Assembly (NCBI GenBank): GCA_002296055.1
Contig: DBHE01000190.1
Coordinates: 1 to 8,691 of the forward strand
Direction of reading: 5' to 3'
DNA from: Pseudomonadaceae bacterium UBA836
GTDB lineage: Bacteria > Pseudomonadota > Gammaproteobacteria > Pseudomonadales > Pseudomonadaceae
DNA: 8,691 nt
The notes beneath the pieces were generated by a model. It made no database searches, was not told where the DNA came from, and saw only the letters and a list, made by a program, of their open reading frames with translations. This document shows positions 1-6,987 of this stretch, one piece after another (position 1 is the stretch's first letter; every line of letters starts with the position of its first letter). The position numbers were made by a program, and so were the translations under genes.

Positions 1-99
1 ATCGGCTGGCGCCGCGCGCTGGGTGAGCAGTTCATGGCCAATCTGCACCGCTGGCTGGCCGATGAGCCCCTGCACAACCGTGTGAACAGGGGGAAATAG
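1..99 (+). CDS. C-terminal end of a probable D-2-hydroxyacid dehydrogenase (5' truncated by window)
   Basis: Frame 1 is open from the first base to a TAG at 97-99 and encodes 32 residues. The tail reads roughly FMANLHRWLADEPLHNRVNR. This resembles the end of NAD(P)-dependent D-isomer 2-hydroxyacid dehydrogenases (glyoxylate/hydroxypyruvate reductase type), which often close with an aromatic residue, NL-R-(W/Y)-L-(A/G)-(D/E)-EPL-N and V. Such enzymes reversibly reduce 2-oxoacids to D-2-hydroxyacids in the cytoplasm. The catalytic and nucleotide-binding parts lie outside the window, so the call rests on the tail alone. The amidase gene starts 50 bp downstream on the same strand with no obvious terminator between, so co-transcription is plausible. 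An unrelated family with a similar tail cannot be excluded. Confidence 0.55.
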   Translation: MGWRRALGEQFMANLHRWLADEPLHNRVNRGK

Positions 100-137
100 C
101 GCCCGGAAACGAGAAGCAGCCCGGGCACTCTGGCACT

Positions 138-143
138 GAGGAG
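138..143 (+). promoter_or_regulatory. Ribosome binding site of the amidase gene
   Basis: GAGGAG lies 6 bases before the ATG at 150. It supports that start rather than a later internal ATG such as the one at codon 8 or codon 11. Confidence 0.7.
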
Positions 144-149
144 ACGATT

Positions 150-1568
150 ATGTCCGACGAAATTCTGGCAATGACGGCGATGCAGTTGCGGGCACATTTT
201 TCCGACCGCCAGCTATCGCCCGTCGACGTGGCCAGCGCCATGCTGGACCAGATCGAACGGGTAGACAGTCACACCAACGGTTTTTGCCTGGTGGACCGCG
301 AGACCAGCCTGGCGCTGGCGCGCGAGTCAGAGCAGCGCTATAGCGCGGGCACGCCGCAGGGGCTGCTGGATGGCGTACCGGTGGCGGTCAAGGATGTCTT
401 TCTCACTCCCATGTGGCCAACCCTCAAAGGCTCCCATACCGTTGACCCGCAAAGCACGCTGGACAAGACCGGCGCCTGCACCGCAGCCTTAGCGCGTCAC
501 GGCTATGTGCCCATCGGCAAGACCACCACACCCGAGCTGGGTTGGAAGGGCGTGACCGACAACCCGGTCGATGGCGTGACCAACAACCCCTGGAATCCGG
601 ATAAAACCTCGGGCGGCTCCAGTGGCGGTAGCGGTGTGGCGGTAGCCTTGGGCATGGCGCCGATGGCGCTGGGCACCGACGCCGGCGGGTCAATTCGCAT
701 TCCTGCTGCCTTTTGCGGCATCGTCGGGCTCAAGCCCTCCTTTGGCGAGGTGCCGCACTGGCCCTCCAGCCCGTTCGGCACGCTGGCCCATGCCGGCCCG
801 ATGACCTGGACCGTGGAAGACTGCGCGCTGATGATGAACGTGCTGACCGAAGCCGATCATCGCGACACCAACGCGGTGCCACGGCGCAACATTGATTATC
901 TGGCCGAACTGCGCGGCGGCGTGAAGGGCCTGAAGATCGCCTACAGCCCGAATCTTGGTTACGTAGATGTGGACCCTGAAGTAGAAGCGGCGGTAGCCGA
1001 GGCGGCCAAGGTGTTTGCCGACTTGGGCGCCGAGGTGGTGCGGGTTGACCCCGGTTTCAGTGATCCGTTGGCCGCCTTTGGTCATCTGTTTTACGGCGGC
1101 GCAGCCAATGCCATTCGCGACCTCGGGCCAAAAAAACGCGCGTTGATGGACCCGGAGCTGATCAAGGTATCGGAGAAGGCGGCGCGTCTGAGCATGCTCG
1201 ATTACATGGGCGCGATGAACGAGTCCATGGCACTGCGCGAGCGCATGGCCGCGTTCCACCAGAAGTACGACCTACTGCTGACGCCGACTCTGCCGCTGAC
1301 CGCTTTCAAGACCGGACGTGAAGTGCCGGAGGACTGGCCTAGCACCCGCTGGCCGACCTGGACGCCCTTTACCTATCCCTTCAACATGACCGGGCAACCC
1401 GGGCTGTCCGTGCCCTGTGGCTTTGACAGCAAGGGGCTGCCGATTGGCCTGCAGCTGGTGGGTGCGCGTTTTAACGATGCCGTAGTGATGCGCGCAGGCC
1501 ATGCCTATCAGCAGGCCGCGCCGCTGACCGATCGCCGTCCGGCCCTGTTCACCGCTGCACAGGAGTAA
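150..1568 (+). CDS. Amidase-signature family amidohydrolase
   Basis: A 472-residue cytoplasmic hydrolase of the amidase signature family, which splits amides into a carboxylate and ammonia or an amine. The full Ser-cisSer-Lys triad is visible: Lys81 in VAVKDVF, cis-Ser157 in the glycine/serine loop GGSSGGSG (155-162), and nucleophile Ser181 in GTDAGGSIRIP (175-185). The spacing between these residues matches fatty acid amide hydrolase (142/217/241) within one residue. The length is normal for the family, no signal peptide is seen, and the C-terminal part (PGLSVPCGF..GLPIGLQLVG, about 413-436) is also typical. The gene lacks the context of GatA (no gatB or gatC nearby), so it is unlikely to be the tRNA amidotransferase subunit. 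The substrate cannot be read from the sequence. Its stop overlaps the Shine-Dalgarno region of the aminotransferase gene, which suggests amide hydrolysis followed by transamination in one pathway. Confidence 0.93.
   Translation: MSDEILAMTAMQLRAHFSDRQLSPVDVASAMLDQIERVDSHTNGFCLVDRETSLALARESEQRYSAGTPQGLLDGVPVAVKDVFLTPMWPTLKGSHTVDPQSTLDKTGACTAALARHGYVPIGKTTTPELGWKGVTDNPVDGVTNNPWNPDKTSGGSSGGSGVAVALGMAPMALGTDAGGSIRIPAAFCGIVGLKPSFGEVPHWPSSPFGTLAHAGPMTWTVEDCALMMNVLTEADHRDTNAVPRRNIDYLAELRGGVKGLKIAYSPNLGYVDVDPEVEAAVAEAAKVFADLGAEVVRVDPGFSDPLAAFGHLFYGGAANAIRDLGPKKRALMDPELIKVSEKAARLSMLDYMGAMNESMALRERMAAFHQKYDLLLTPTLPLTAFKTGREVPEDWPSTRWPTWTPFTYPFNMTGQPGLSVPCGFDSKGLPIGLQLVGARFNDAVVMRAGHAYQQAAPLTDRRPALFTAAQE
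1561..1565 (+). promoter_or_regulatory. Ribosome binding site of the aminotransferase gene, inside the amidase 3' end
   Basis: AGGAG sits in the last codons of the amidase gene, directly before its TAA, and 7 bases before the ATG at 1573. The arrangement favours translational coupling of the two genes. Confidence 0.7.
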
Positions 1569-1572
1569 CGCC

Positions 1573-2778
1573 ATGCCACTGGGAAGCTCCGACATTGACC
1601 TGTACGAATCGGAAGATCCGATCTGGAACCCGGCGCTGCTGACTATCCCGATTCCGGGTATCCGCAAGATGGTCAATCTGGCGGCCAACATGAACGATGT
1701 CATTCATCTGTCCATTGGTCAGCCGGATTTGCCTGCGCCCGATACGGTGGTGGAGGCCTCGGTCGAAGCGCTGCGCGCGGGGCAGACCGGCTACACCATG
1801 GATGCCGGCATGCCCGAGCTGCTCGAGTCGCTCGCCGAGTACTACAGCGAGCGTTATCAGCGGCCGCTCAGCCCCGACAACATCATGATCACCACCGGGG
1901 CAACCGAGGCGATCTATCTCGCGCTCACTGCCGTTGCCGCGCCGGGGCGGCACTTTATCGTGCCGGATCCGGCGTTCATGCTGTATGCACCGCTGATTCG
2001 CATGAATGGCGGTGAGGTAACCGAGATACCGACGCGGGCCGAGAATCACCACCAGCTCGACCCGCAGGAGGTGATCGACGCCATTGAGCCGCATACCCAC
2101 GCGATTGTGCTCAACTCGCCCAGCAACCCAACCGGTACGCTCTATCCGCGCGAAACGCTGGAAGCGATTCTGGAGGAAGCGGCCTATCGCGGTATTCATG
2201 TCATCAGCGATGAGGTCTACGACCACCTGATCTATGACGGCCGTGAGTATCCCTCGGTGCTGTCGTGCTGCAGTGACCTGGACCACGTGATGGTGGTCAG
2301 CAGTTTCTCCAAAACCTACAGCATGGCAGGGATGCGCATCGGCTGGCTGATCGGCAGTCAGGCGGCGATCAAGAAGCTGCGGCGCTACCACATGTTCACC
2401 ACCACGGTGGCCAATACGCCATTCCAGTGGGCCGGGGTGGCGGCGCTGCGCAGCGGCGGCCCCTTTATTGAAGAAATGCTCAGTGAATACACTCGCCGCC
2501 GCGACCGGCTGGTGGAGCTGGTGGAGCAAACGCCGCACCTGACCGGGTACAAGCCAGAGGGGGCGTTCTACCTTTTCCCGGCGCTGCCGGAAGGGGTCAA
2601 CGGCACCAACGTGGCGCTGCGGCTACTGAAGGAAACGGGCGTGTGCACCATTCCTGGCGAGACATTCGGCAACAGTTGCAGTAACGCGCTGCGGCTCAGT
2701 TACTCGACGTCGCTGGAGAGTATCGAGCGGGCGTTTGAGCGGATTATTCCGTGGATGGAGAAGCAGGATTTTGATTAG
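1573..2778 (+). CDS. PLP-dependent aminotransferase, class I/II (fold type I)
   Basis: A 401-residue cytoplasmic enzyme that moves an amino group between an amino acid and a 2-oxoacid. The hallmarks of the aspartate-aminotransferase superfamily are in order: the substrate-loop SIGQPDLPAP (47-56), the cofactor phosphate region TTGATEAIYLAL (107-118), NSPSNPTGT with Asn185 (181-189), SDEVYDHL with Asp213 and Tyr216 pairing to the PLP ring, SSFSKTYSMAGMRIGW with Schiff-base Lys247 (243-258), and Arg374 in LRLSYS, which should bind the substrate carboxylate. Length is standard and no residue of the core set is missing. It begins 4 bp after the amidase stop. The amidase and the upstream dehydrogenase suggest the oxoacid formed here may be reduced further, but substrate specificity (aspartate, alanine, aromatic or other) cannot be told from sequence alone. 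Confidence 0.93.
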   Translation: MPLGSSDIDLYESEDPIWNPALLTIPIPGIRKMVNLAANMNDVIHLSIGQPDLPAPDTVVEASVEALRAGQTGYTMDAGMPELLESLAEYYSERYQRPLSPDNIMITTGATEAIYLALTAVAAPGRHFIVPDPAFMLYAPLIRMNGGEVTEIPTRAENHHQLDPQEVIDAIEPHTHAIVLNSPSNPTGTLYPRETLEAILEEAAYRGIHVISDEVYDHLIYDGREYPSVLSCCSDLDHVMVVSSFSKTYSMAGMRIGWLIGSQAAIKKLRRYHMFTTTVANTPFQWAGVAALRSGGPFIEEMLSEYTRRRDRLVELVEQTPHLTGYKPEGAFYLFPALPEGVNGTNVALRLLKETGVCTIPGETFGNSCSNALRLSYSTSLESIERAFERIIPWMEKQDFD

Positions 2779-2901
2779 GGATGGAGCCTTTTAGGCTGGC
2801 AGTTTGCTGACGCATGCGTGCTGACCTATTTTTGGCGTGGACCAGTAACTGTTGATAGTTTAATGCGCTGTTATTGAGTCAGCCTTTCGCCTTCTCGGCG
2901 A

Positions 2902-2935
2902 GCCAAAGGGGGCCGCTTGCCCGGCCCCCCTTGGC
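2902..2935. repeat. Long GC-rich hairpin
   Basis: GCCAA (2902-2906) pairs with TTGGC (2931-2935), and GGGGGCCG (2908-2915) pairs with CGGCCCCC (2922-2929). They are separated by a single A/C mismatch, giving 13 base pairs and a six-base loop. No T tract follows on either strand, so it is not a textbook intrinsic terminator. Confidence 0.7.
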
Positions 2936-2997
2936 GATCCCCCCGGGCACCCGACTACGCGGCCCTTCGGGTTCGCTGCGTTGCTCGATTTTTCGGG

Positions 2998-3042
2998 GAG
3001 TCGCAGAACTCGTCGCTTTGCTCCTCAGACATGCTGCGACTC
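2998..3042. repeat. 9-bp inverted repeat GAGTCGCAG / CTGCGACTC
   Basis: The arms are perfect, at 2998-3006 and 3034-3042, with 27 bases between. CGGG (2994-2997) and CCCG (3048-3051) can extend the pairing after a small bulge. The similar words CGCTGCGTTGCTC (2974-2986) and CGTCGCTTTGCTC (3011-3023) lie near and inside it, as in repeat-derived DNA. Confidence 0.6.
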
Positions 3043-3118
3043 TATTTCCCGATAAACCTGCGCTACTCGCCCGCGTAAACGGGATTGGATTCCGTGCACA
3101 CTCCGCCGTTGTTGATCG

Positions 3119-3163
3119 CTCCCACGCTCTGCGTGGGAGTGCCTGACCGGACGCTCTGCGTCC
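3119..3163. repeat. Twin hairpin repeat with TCT loops
   Basis: The first hairpin has a perfect 9-bp stem, CTCCCACGC-TCT-GCGTGGGAG (3119-3139). The second has a 6-bp stem, GGACGC-TCT-GCGTCC (3149-3163). Both share the 11-mer ACGCTCTGCGT, at 3124-3134 and 3151-3161. The pair CCCACGCTCTGCGTGGGA plus GGACGCTCTGCGTCC matches a dispersed intergenic repeat I recall as common in Pseudomonas. Confidence 0.75.
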
Positions 3164-3211
3164 TCGAGTTTACGGCACGGCGGATACGGATATCCGGCGA
3201 CGAGCCTTCAA

Positions 3212-4408
3212 TCAGACCGCCCCGCGCCCACGCAGTTCGGCAATCTGTGCCTCGTCGTAGCCAAGTTGGTGCAGAATGCTGTCAGTATGCTCACCCAGGG
3301 CTGGCCCGGTCCATTCGGCGCTGCCGGGTGTGTCGGAGAGCTTGGGTACGATGCCGGGCATCTTGAAGGCTTTGCCGTCGGGCAGGGTGGCGTTCAGGAA
3401 CATCTCGCGGGCGAGATATTGCGGGTCGGTGAACATGTCAGCGGCGGAGTAGATCTTGCTGGCCGGGACTTCGGCCTGCTCCAATACCTTTAGCACCTCG
3501 TCCTGCGGAAGGCTCGCTGCCCAGCGGTCGATTAATGCATACAGCTCGTCGCGACGGGTGTCGCGGCCGGCGTTGTCGGCTAGGGTCGGGTCATCGGCCA
3601 GATCCTCGCGGCCAATGGCGCGCATAAAGCGCTGAAAAATGGCGTCGCCGTTGGCACCAATCTGCACCGCCTTGCCGTCGCTGCAGGTATGGATGGAGGA
3701 GGGTGTGATACCGGGCATGATGTTGCCGGTGCGCTCACGTACAAAGCCCATGACGTCGAATTCCGGCACCATGCTTTCCATCATCGCAAATACCGCTTCG
3801 TATAGCGCGACGTCGACAATCTGCCCCTTACCCTGATTGACCTCGCGGTGCCGCAGGGCCATGAGCGCGCCGATCACGCCCCAGAGCGCGGCGATGGAGT
3901 CGCCGATCGAGATGCCGGTGCGCACGGGCGGGCGATCTTCGAAGCCGGTGATATAGCGCAGCCCGCCCATGGATTCGCCCACGGCACCAAAGCCCGGTTG
4001 ATCCTTCTGCGGCCCGGTCTGGCCAAAACCGGACAGCCGCACCATCACCAGAGCCGGGTTGAGCGCGTGCAGGGTTTCCCAGTCCAGCCCCAGCTTTTCC
4101 AAGGTACCGGGCCGGAAGTTCTCAATCAGAATGTCCGCCTCGCTGAGCAACTGCTTGAGAATGGCAATGCCATCGGCATCTTTCAGGTTCAGCGTGAGCG
4201 ATTGCTTGTTGCGCGCCTGCACAAACCACCACAGCGAGGTGCCCTCGTAGAGTTTGCGCCATTTGCGTAGCGGGTCACCGCCGTTGGGTGATTCGACCTT
4301 GATGACCTCGGCGCCAAACTCGGCACAAATGCGGGCGGCAAAGGGGCCGGCGATCAGGGTTCCGAGTTCGATGACCTTGAGTCCGGCGAGGGGTTTGGCG
4401 CTGTGCAT
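3212..4408 (-). CDS. Family III CoA-transferase (CaiB/BaiF type)
   Basis: A 398-residue cytoplasmic enzyme of the formyl-CoA transferase/CaiB/BaiF family, which moves CoA between carboxylic acids through aspartyl-CoA intermediates. The N-terminal LAGLKVIELGTLIAGPFAAR (8-27) and the following GAEVIKVESPNGGDPLRKW (32-50) are family signatures. LSGFGQTGP (125-133) follows. The catalytic aspartate is Asp170 in ISIGDSIAAL, at the position expected from formyl-CoA transferase (Asp169). Length is normal. The ATG is preceded on the minus strand by GGAGA, 4 bases away. Acyl substrates (formate, oxalate, succinate, glutarate, citramalate, carnitine and others) cannot be told apart here. It converges with the amidase/aminotransferase genes and could serve the same catabolic route, but nothing in the sequence proves that link. 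Confidence 0.93.
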   Translation of the reverse strand: MHSAKPLAGLKVIELGTLIAGPFAARICAEFGAEVIKVESPNGGDPLRKWRKLYEGTSLWWFVQARNKQSLTLNLKDADGIAILKQLLSEADILIENFRPGTLEKLGLDWETLHALNPALVMVRLSGFGQTGPQKDQPGFGAVGESMGGLRYITGFEDRPPVRTGISIGDSIAALWGVIGALMALRHREVNQGKGQIVDVALYEAVFAMMESMVPEFDVMGFVRERTGNIMPGITPSSIHTCSDGKAVQIGANGDAIFQRFMRAIGREDLADDPTLADNAGRDTRRDELYALIDRWAASLPQDEVLKVLEQAEVPASKIYSAADMFTDPQYLAREMFLNATLPDGKAFKMPGIVPKLSDTPGSAEWTGPALGEHTDSILHQLGYDEAQIAELRGRGAV

Positions 4409-4469
4409 GCTGTCTCCGGCGCAGTGGCAGTGGCTGCACAGTGTAGGCCATTGCGCCGAGGCGGCCTAT

Positions 4470-4496
4470 CCGTGCTCAGCTTGACGCTGAGCACGG
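4470..4496 (-). terminator. 11-bp perfect hairpin, candidate terminator of the chemotaxis transducer gene
   Basis: CCGTGCTCAGC (4470-4480) and GCTGAGCACGG (4486-4496) are exact reverse complements around a five-base loop. The structure begins 12 bases past the transducer stop codon on the minus strand and ends about 60 bases before the CoA-transferase start. No U tract follows on either strand, so it could instead be a processing site or a Rho-assisted end. Confidence 0.5.
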
Positions 4497-4508
4497 AGTC
4501 TTGCGCTG

Positions 4509-5825
4509 TCAGTCGTCAATCGCGTCGGCAAACTGGCCGATGGCATCAACCACGCGCTGCGCCTCATCGCGAATCTCCAGCATGACTTCCCCGGCGCGAT
4601 TGGCCAACTCTACTCCCTGTTCGGCCTTCTCTCGCCCCCCGCTCATACCGCTGACAGCCTGTTGGGCCAGCTCCATGTTTTGTTGCACTACGTCGTTGAT
4701 CTCAACCGTGGCCTGCGCTGTGCGCGCAGCGAGGTTGCGCACCTCGTCGGCAACCACGGCAAAACCGCGGCCTTGCTCGCCGGCGCGTGCTGCCTCAATG
4801 GCGGCGTTCAGGGCCAGCAAGTTGGTCTGCTCGGCAATGCCGCGAATGACCTGCACGATGCTGTTGATGCGCTCAGACTGGGCGCTCAAGGCGCCGATGC
4901 TGTCTGCTACCTGTGCCAGCTCCTGTGCAATGCTACGGACCACGTTGACGGTCTGATCAACTGTGTCTGCCCCATTGCGAGCGCTGCTATCTGTCTCGGC
5001 GGCGATGTCGAAGGCCAGTTTTGCCGCGGCGGACTCGGCGTGCCGGCGCTCAACCTGTGCGGTGATATCGCTGGCAAATTTCACCACGCCATACAGCTTG
5101 CCTTGGGCGTCGTACAGGGGGTTGTAGGTAGCGCGCAGCCAGATCTGTGCACCGCCCTTGCTGATGCGGCGGAACCGGTCGGAAATGAAGTTGCCATTGT
5201 TCAGGCTGGCCCAGAAACGACGGTACTCTTCGCTGGCGGCATCCTCCGGCGTGCAGAACAGGCTGTGATGCTGTCCTTTGATCTCATCCAGGCGGTAACC
5301 CATGGTGCCGAGGAAATTCTCGTTGGCGGTGACGATGTGTCCGTCGGTCGTGAACTCGATCACAGCCATAGACCGGTTGATGGCGTTCAGCAGGCTTTCA
5401 TGCTGCTGCTCGGCTTGCACCTCGCGGGTGATGTCGGTGGCCAGCTTGAGCACCCGTTCCACCCGGCCGGCGGCGTCGCGAATAGGGATGTAGCTGGCTT
5501 CCAGCCAGATTGAACGACCACCCTGGCCCTGACGCATAAAGCGGTCGCTGAAGCTTTCGCCATCGGCCAGGCGTTGCCAGAAGCGCTTGTATGCGGCGCT
5601 GGCTACCAACTGCGGCGCACAGAACATGCTGTGCGGCTGACCGCGTACCTCGTCCAGCCGATAACCCACCACGTCCAGAAAGGCAGGGTTGGCGTCAAGG
5701 ATCACGCCCTTGGGGCTGAACTCGATCCAGGCAAGGTTCTGCCGGATGGCTTCAATGATGCTGTTCTTATTATCGAGCTCTTGCCGAGCCTGTTGCAGCG
5801 CGGCGCGCTGGCGTGATCCGAACAT
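4509..5825 (-). CDS. Soluble double-PAS methyl-accepting chemotaxis protein, BdlA-like
   Basis: A 438-residue cytoplasmic signal transducer. A short N-terminal coiled segment (about 1-25) is followed by PAS 1 (about 27-134), PAS 2 (about 149-256) and a chemoreceptor signalling domain (about 262-438). The signalling tip is clear: [20 protein letters not shown] (328-347), then [19 protein letters not shown] (348-366), the CheA/CheW-binding hairpin. About 12 heptads flank the tip on each side, as in the short 24H receptor class. The two PAS domains are close copies, each with a GYRLDE(V/I)-GQ-HS-FC stretch and a DIT close. There is no transmembrane segment, HAMP domain or C-terminal methyltransferase-docking pentapeptide, so it should sense an internal cue such as oxygen or redox state. 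The architecture matches Pseudomonas aeruginosa BdlA, a biofilm dispersion regulator; orthology is not proven. The start is supported by AGAGG at 5832-5836. Confidence 0.92.
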   Translation of the reverse strand: MFGSRQRAALQQARQELDNKNSIIEAIRQNLAWIEFSPKGVILDANPAFLDVVGYRLDEVRGQPHSMFCAPQLVASAAYKRFWQRLADGESFSDRFMRQGQGGRSIWLEASYIPIRDAAGRVERVLKLATDITREVQAEQQHESLLNAINRSMAVIEFTTDGHIVTANENFLGTMGYRLDEIKGQHHSLFCTPEDAASEEYRRFWASLNNGNFISDRFRRISKGGAQIWLRATYNPLYDAQGKLYGVVKFASDITAQVERRHAESAAAKLAFDIAAETDSSARNGADTVDQTVNVVRSIAQELAQVADSIGALSAQSERINSIVQVIRGIAEQTNLLALNAAIEAARAGEQGRGFAVVADEVRNLAARTAQATVEINDVVQQNMELAQQAVSGMSGGREKAEQGVELANRAGEVMLEIRDEAQRVVDAIGQFADAIDD

Positions 5826-5892
5826 CGTTAACCTCTAGCTGTCGAAACTGGAGATGGCGCTGACACCTAACAGGGTCATCGGCCAGAGTGCG

Positions 5893-5908
5893 GACATCTT
5901 GAGATGTC
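5893..5908. promoter_or_regulatory. 16-bp inverted repeat in a divergent promoter region, possible operator
   Basis: GACATCT (5893-5899) and AGATGTC (5902-5908) are perfect arms around a 2-bp centre. This short spacing suits a dimeric regulator or a tight hairpin. It lies between the divergent transducer and yedI-like genes, just upstream of the candidate promoter at 5918-5946. No known regulator site is recognised. Confidence 0.4.
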
Positions 5909-5917
5909 GCGGCGGAT

Positions 5918-5946
5918 TTCACAGCGCGGTAGTGGCGCGCTATGCT
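5918..5946 (+). promoter_or_regulatory. Candidate sigma-70 promoter for the yedI-like gene
   Basis: TTCACA (5918-5923) matches five of six bases of the -35 consensus and TATGCT (5941-5946) four of six of the -10 consensus, with an ideal 17-bp spacer. Transcription would start near 5953, leaving a leader of about 85 bases. This is a pattern match only. Confidence 0.4.
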
Positions 5947-6027
5947 CGTGCGGACGCCGCATTGTCCTCGCGGCCTGAGTCCTAGCGAAGCATGCTGCCT
6001 CGCTGCCATATCATTGTTGTGCCGAAC

Positions 6028-6032
6028 AGGAG
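6028..6032 (+). promoter_or_regulatory. Ribosome binding site that sets a TTG start
   Basis: AGGAG lies 6 bases before the TTG at 6039. No in-frame ATG or GTG is near, and the next in-frame ATG (codon 21) would cut off conserved N-terminal sequence of the family. Confidence 0.7.
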
Positions 6033-6038
6033 TGTTTC

Positions 6039-6968
<930 letters not shown>

Positions 6969-6987
6969 GCGATAGGAGCAAAGGCAT

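Larger units (their letters stand above)
2895..3200. repeat. Composite intergenic repeat block, Pseudomonas type
   Basis: At least four separate inverted-repeat structures are packed into about 300 bp: a long hairpin at 2902-2935, a 9-bp inverted repeat at 2998-3042, twin TCT-loop hairpins at 3119-3163, and the palindrome CGGATATCCG at 3187-3196. The twin-hairpin core and the segment translating as GPSGSLRCSIFRGVAELVALL-like text resemble dispersed repeats that I recall from Pseudomonas genomes, where they are often mis-annotated as short hypothetical or DUF1534-like proteins. That resemblance is from memory and has not been tested. The position between convergent 3' ends is usual for such elements, which may act in transcription termination or mRNA 3'-end protection. 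Confidence 0.6.
2779..3211. other. Gene-free intergenic stretch between convergent genes
   Basis: This 433-bp stretch separates the aminotransferase (plus) from the CoA-transferase (minus), whose 3' ends face each other. Positions 2779-2894 hold only a 5-bp hairpin AGCCT-TTT-AGGCT (2785-2797) and the palindrome ACGCATGCGT (2810-2819), with a short T run at 2829-2833. No convincing terminator stands out there. From about 2895 to 3200 the DNA is dense in inverted repeats, listed separately. The short open frames here lack start signals and protein family features. Confidence 0.75.

Noticed and set aside
101..126. GCCCGG/CCGGGC inverted repeat between the dehydrogenase and the amidase, as a terminator
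   Set aside because: Only a 6-bp stem with a 14-base loop and no T run; too weak to separate the two genes.
690..1259. 189-codon open frame opposite the amidase
   Set aside because: It lies wholly inside a well-supported amidase gene and has no family resemblance.
1549..2538. 329-codon open frame opposite the aminotransferase
   Set aside because: A shadow frame in GC-rich coding DNA; it has an H/R-rich translation without family features, while the sense frame has all the aminotransferase motifs.
2874..3146. 90-codon open frame in the repeat block (SLRCSIFRGVAELVALL-like text)
   Set aside because: It is made of hairpin repeat DNA, begins at a TTG without a ribosome site, and resembles repeat-derived false proteins often annotated in Pseudomonas.
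2895..3200. CRISPR array or mobile element reading of the repeat block
   Set aside because: No regularly spaced identical repeats, no transposase, and no matching terminal repeats with target duplication were found.
3085..3366. 93-codon open frame crossing from the repeat block into the CoA-transferase 3' end
   Set aside because: It has no ribosome site and overlaps a real gene in antisense for about half its length.
4662..5513. 283-codon open frame opposite the chemotaxis transducer
   Set aside because: An antisense shadow of the repeated PAS and receptor sequence; no recognisable protein.
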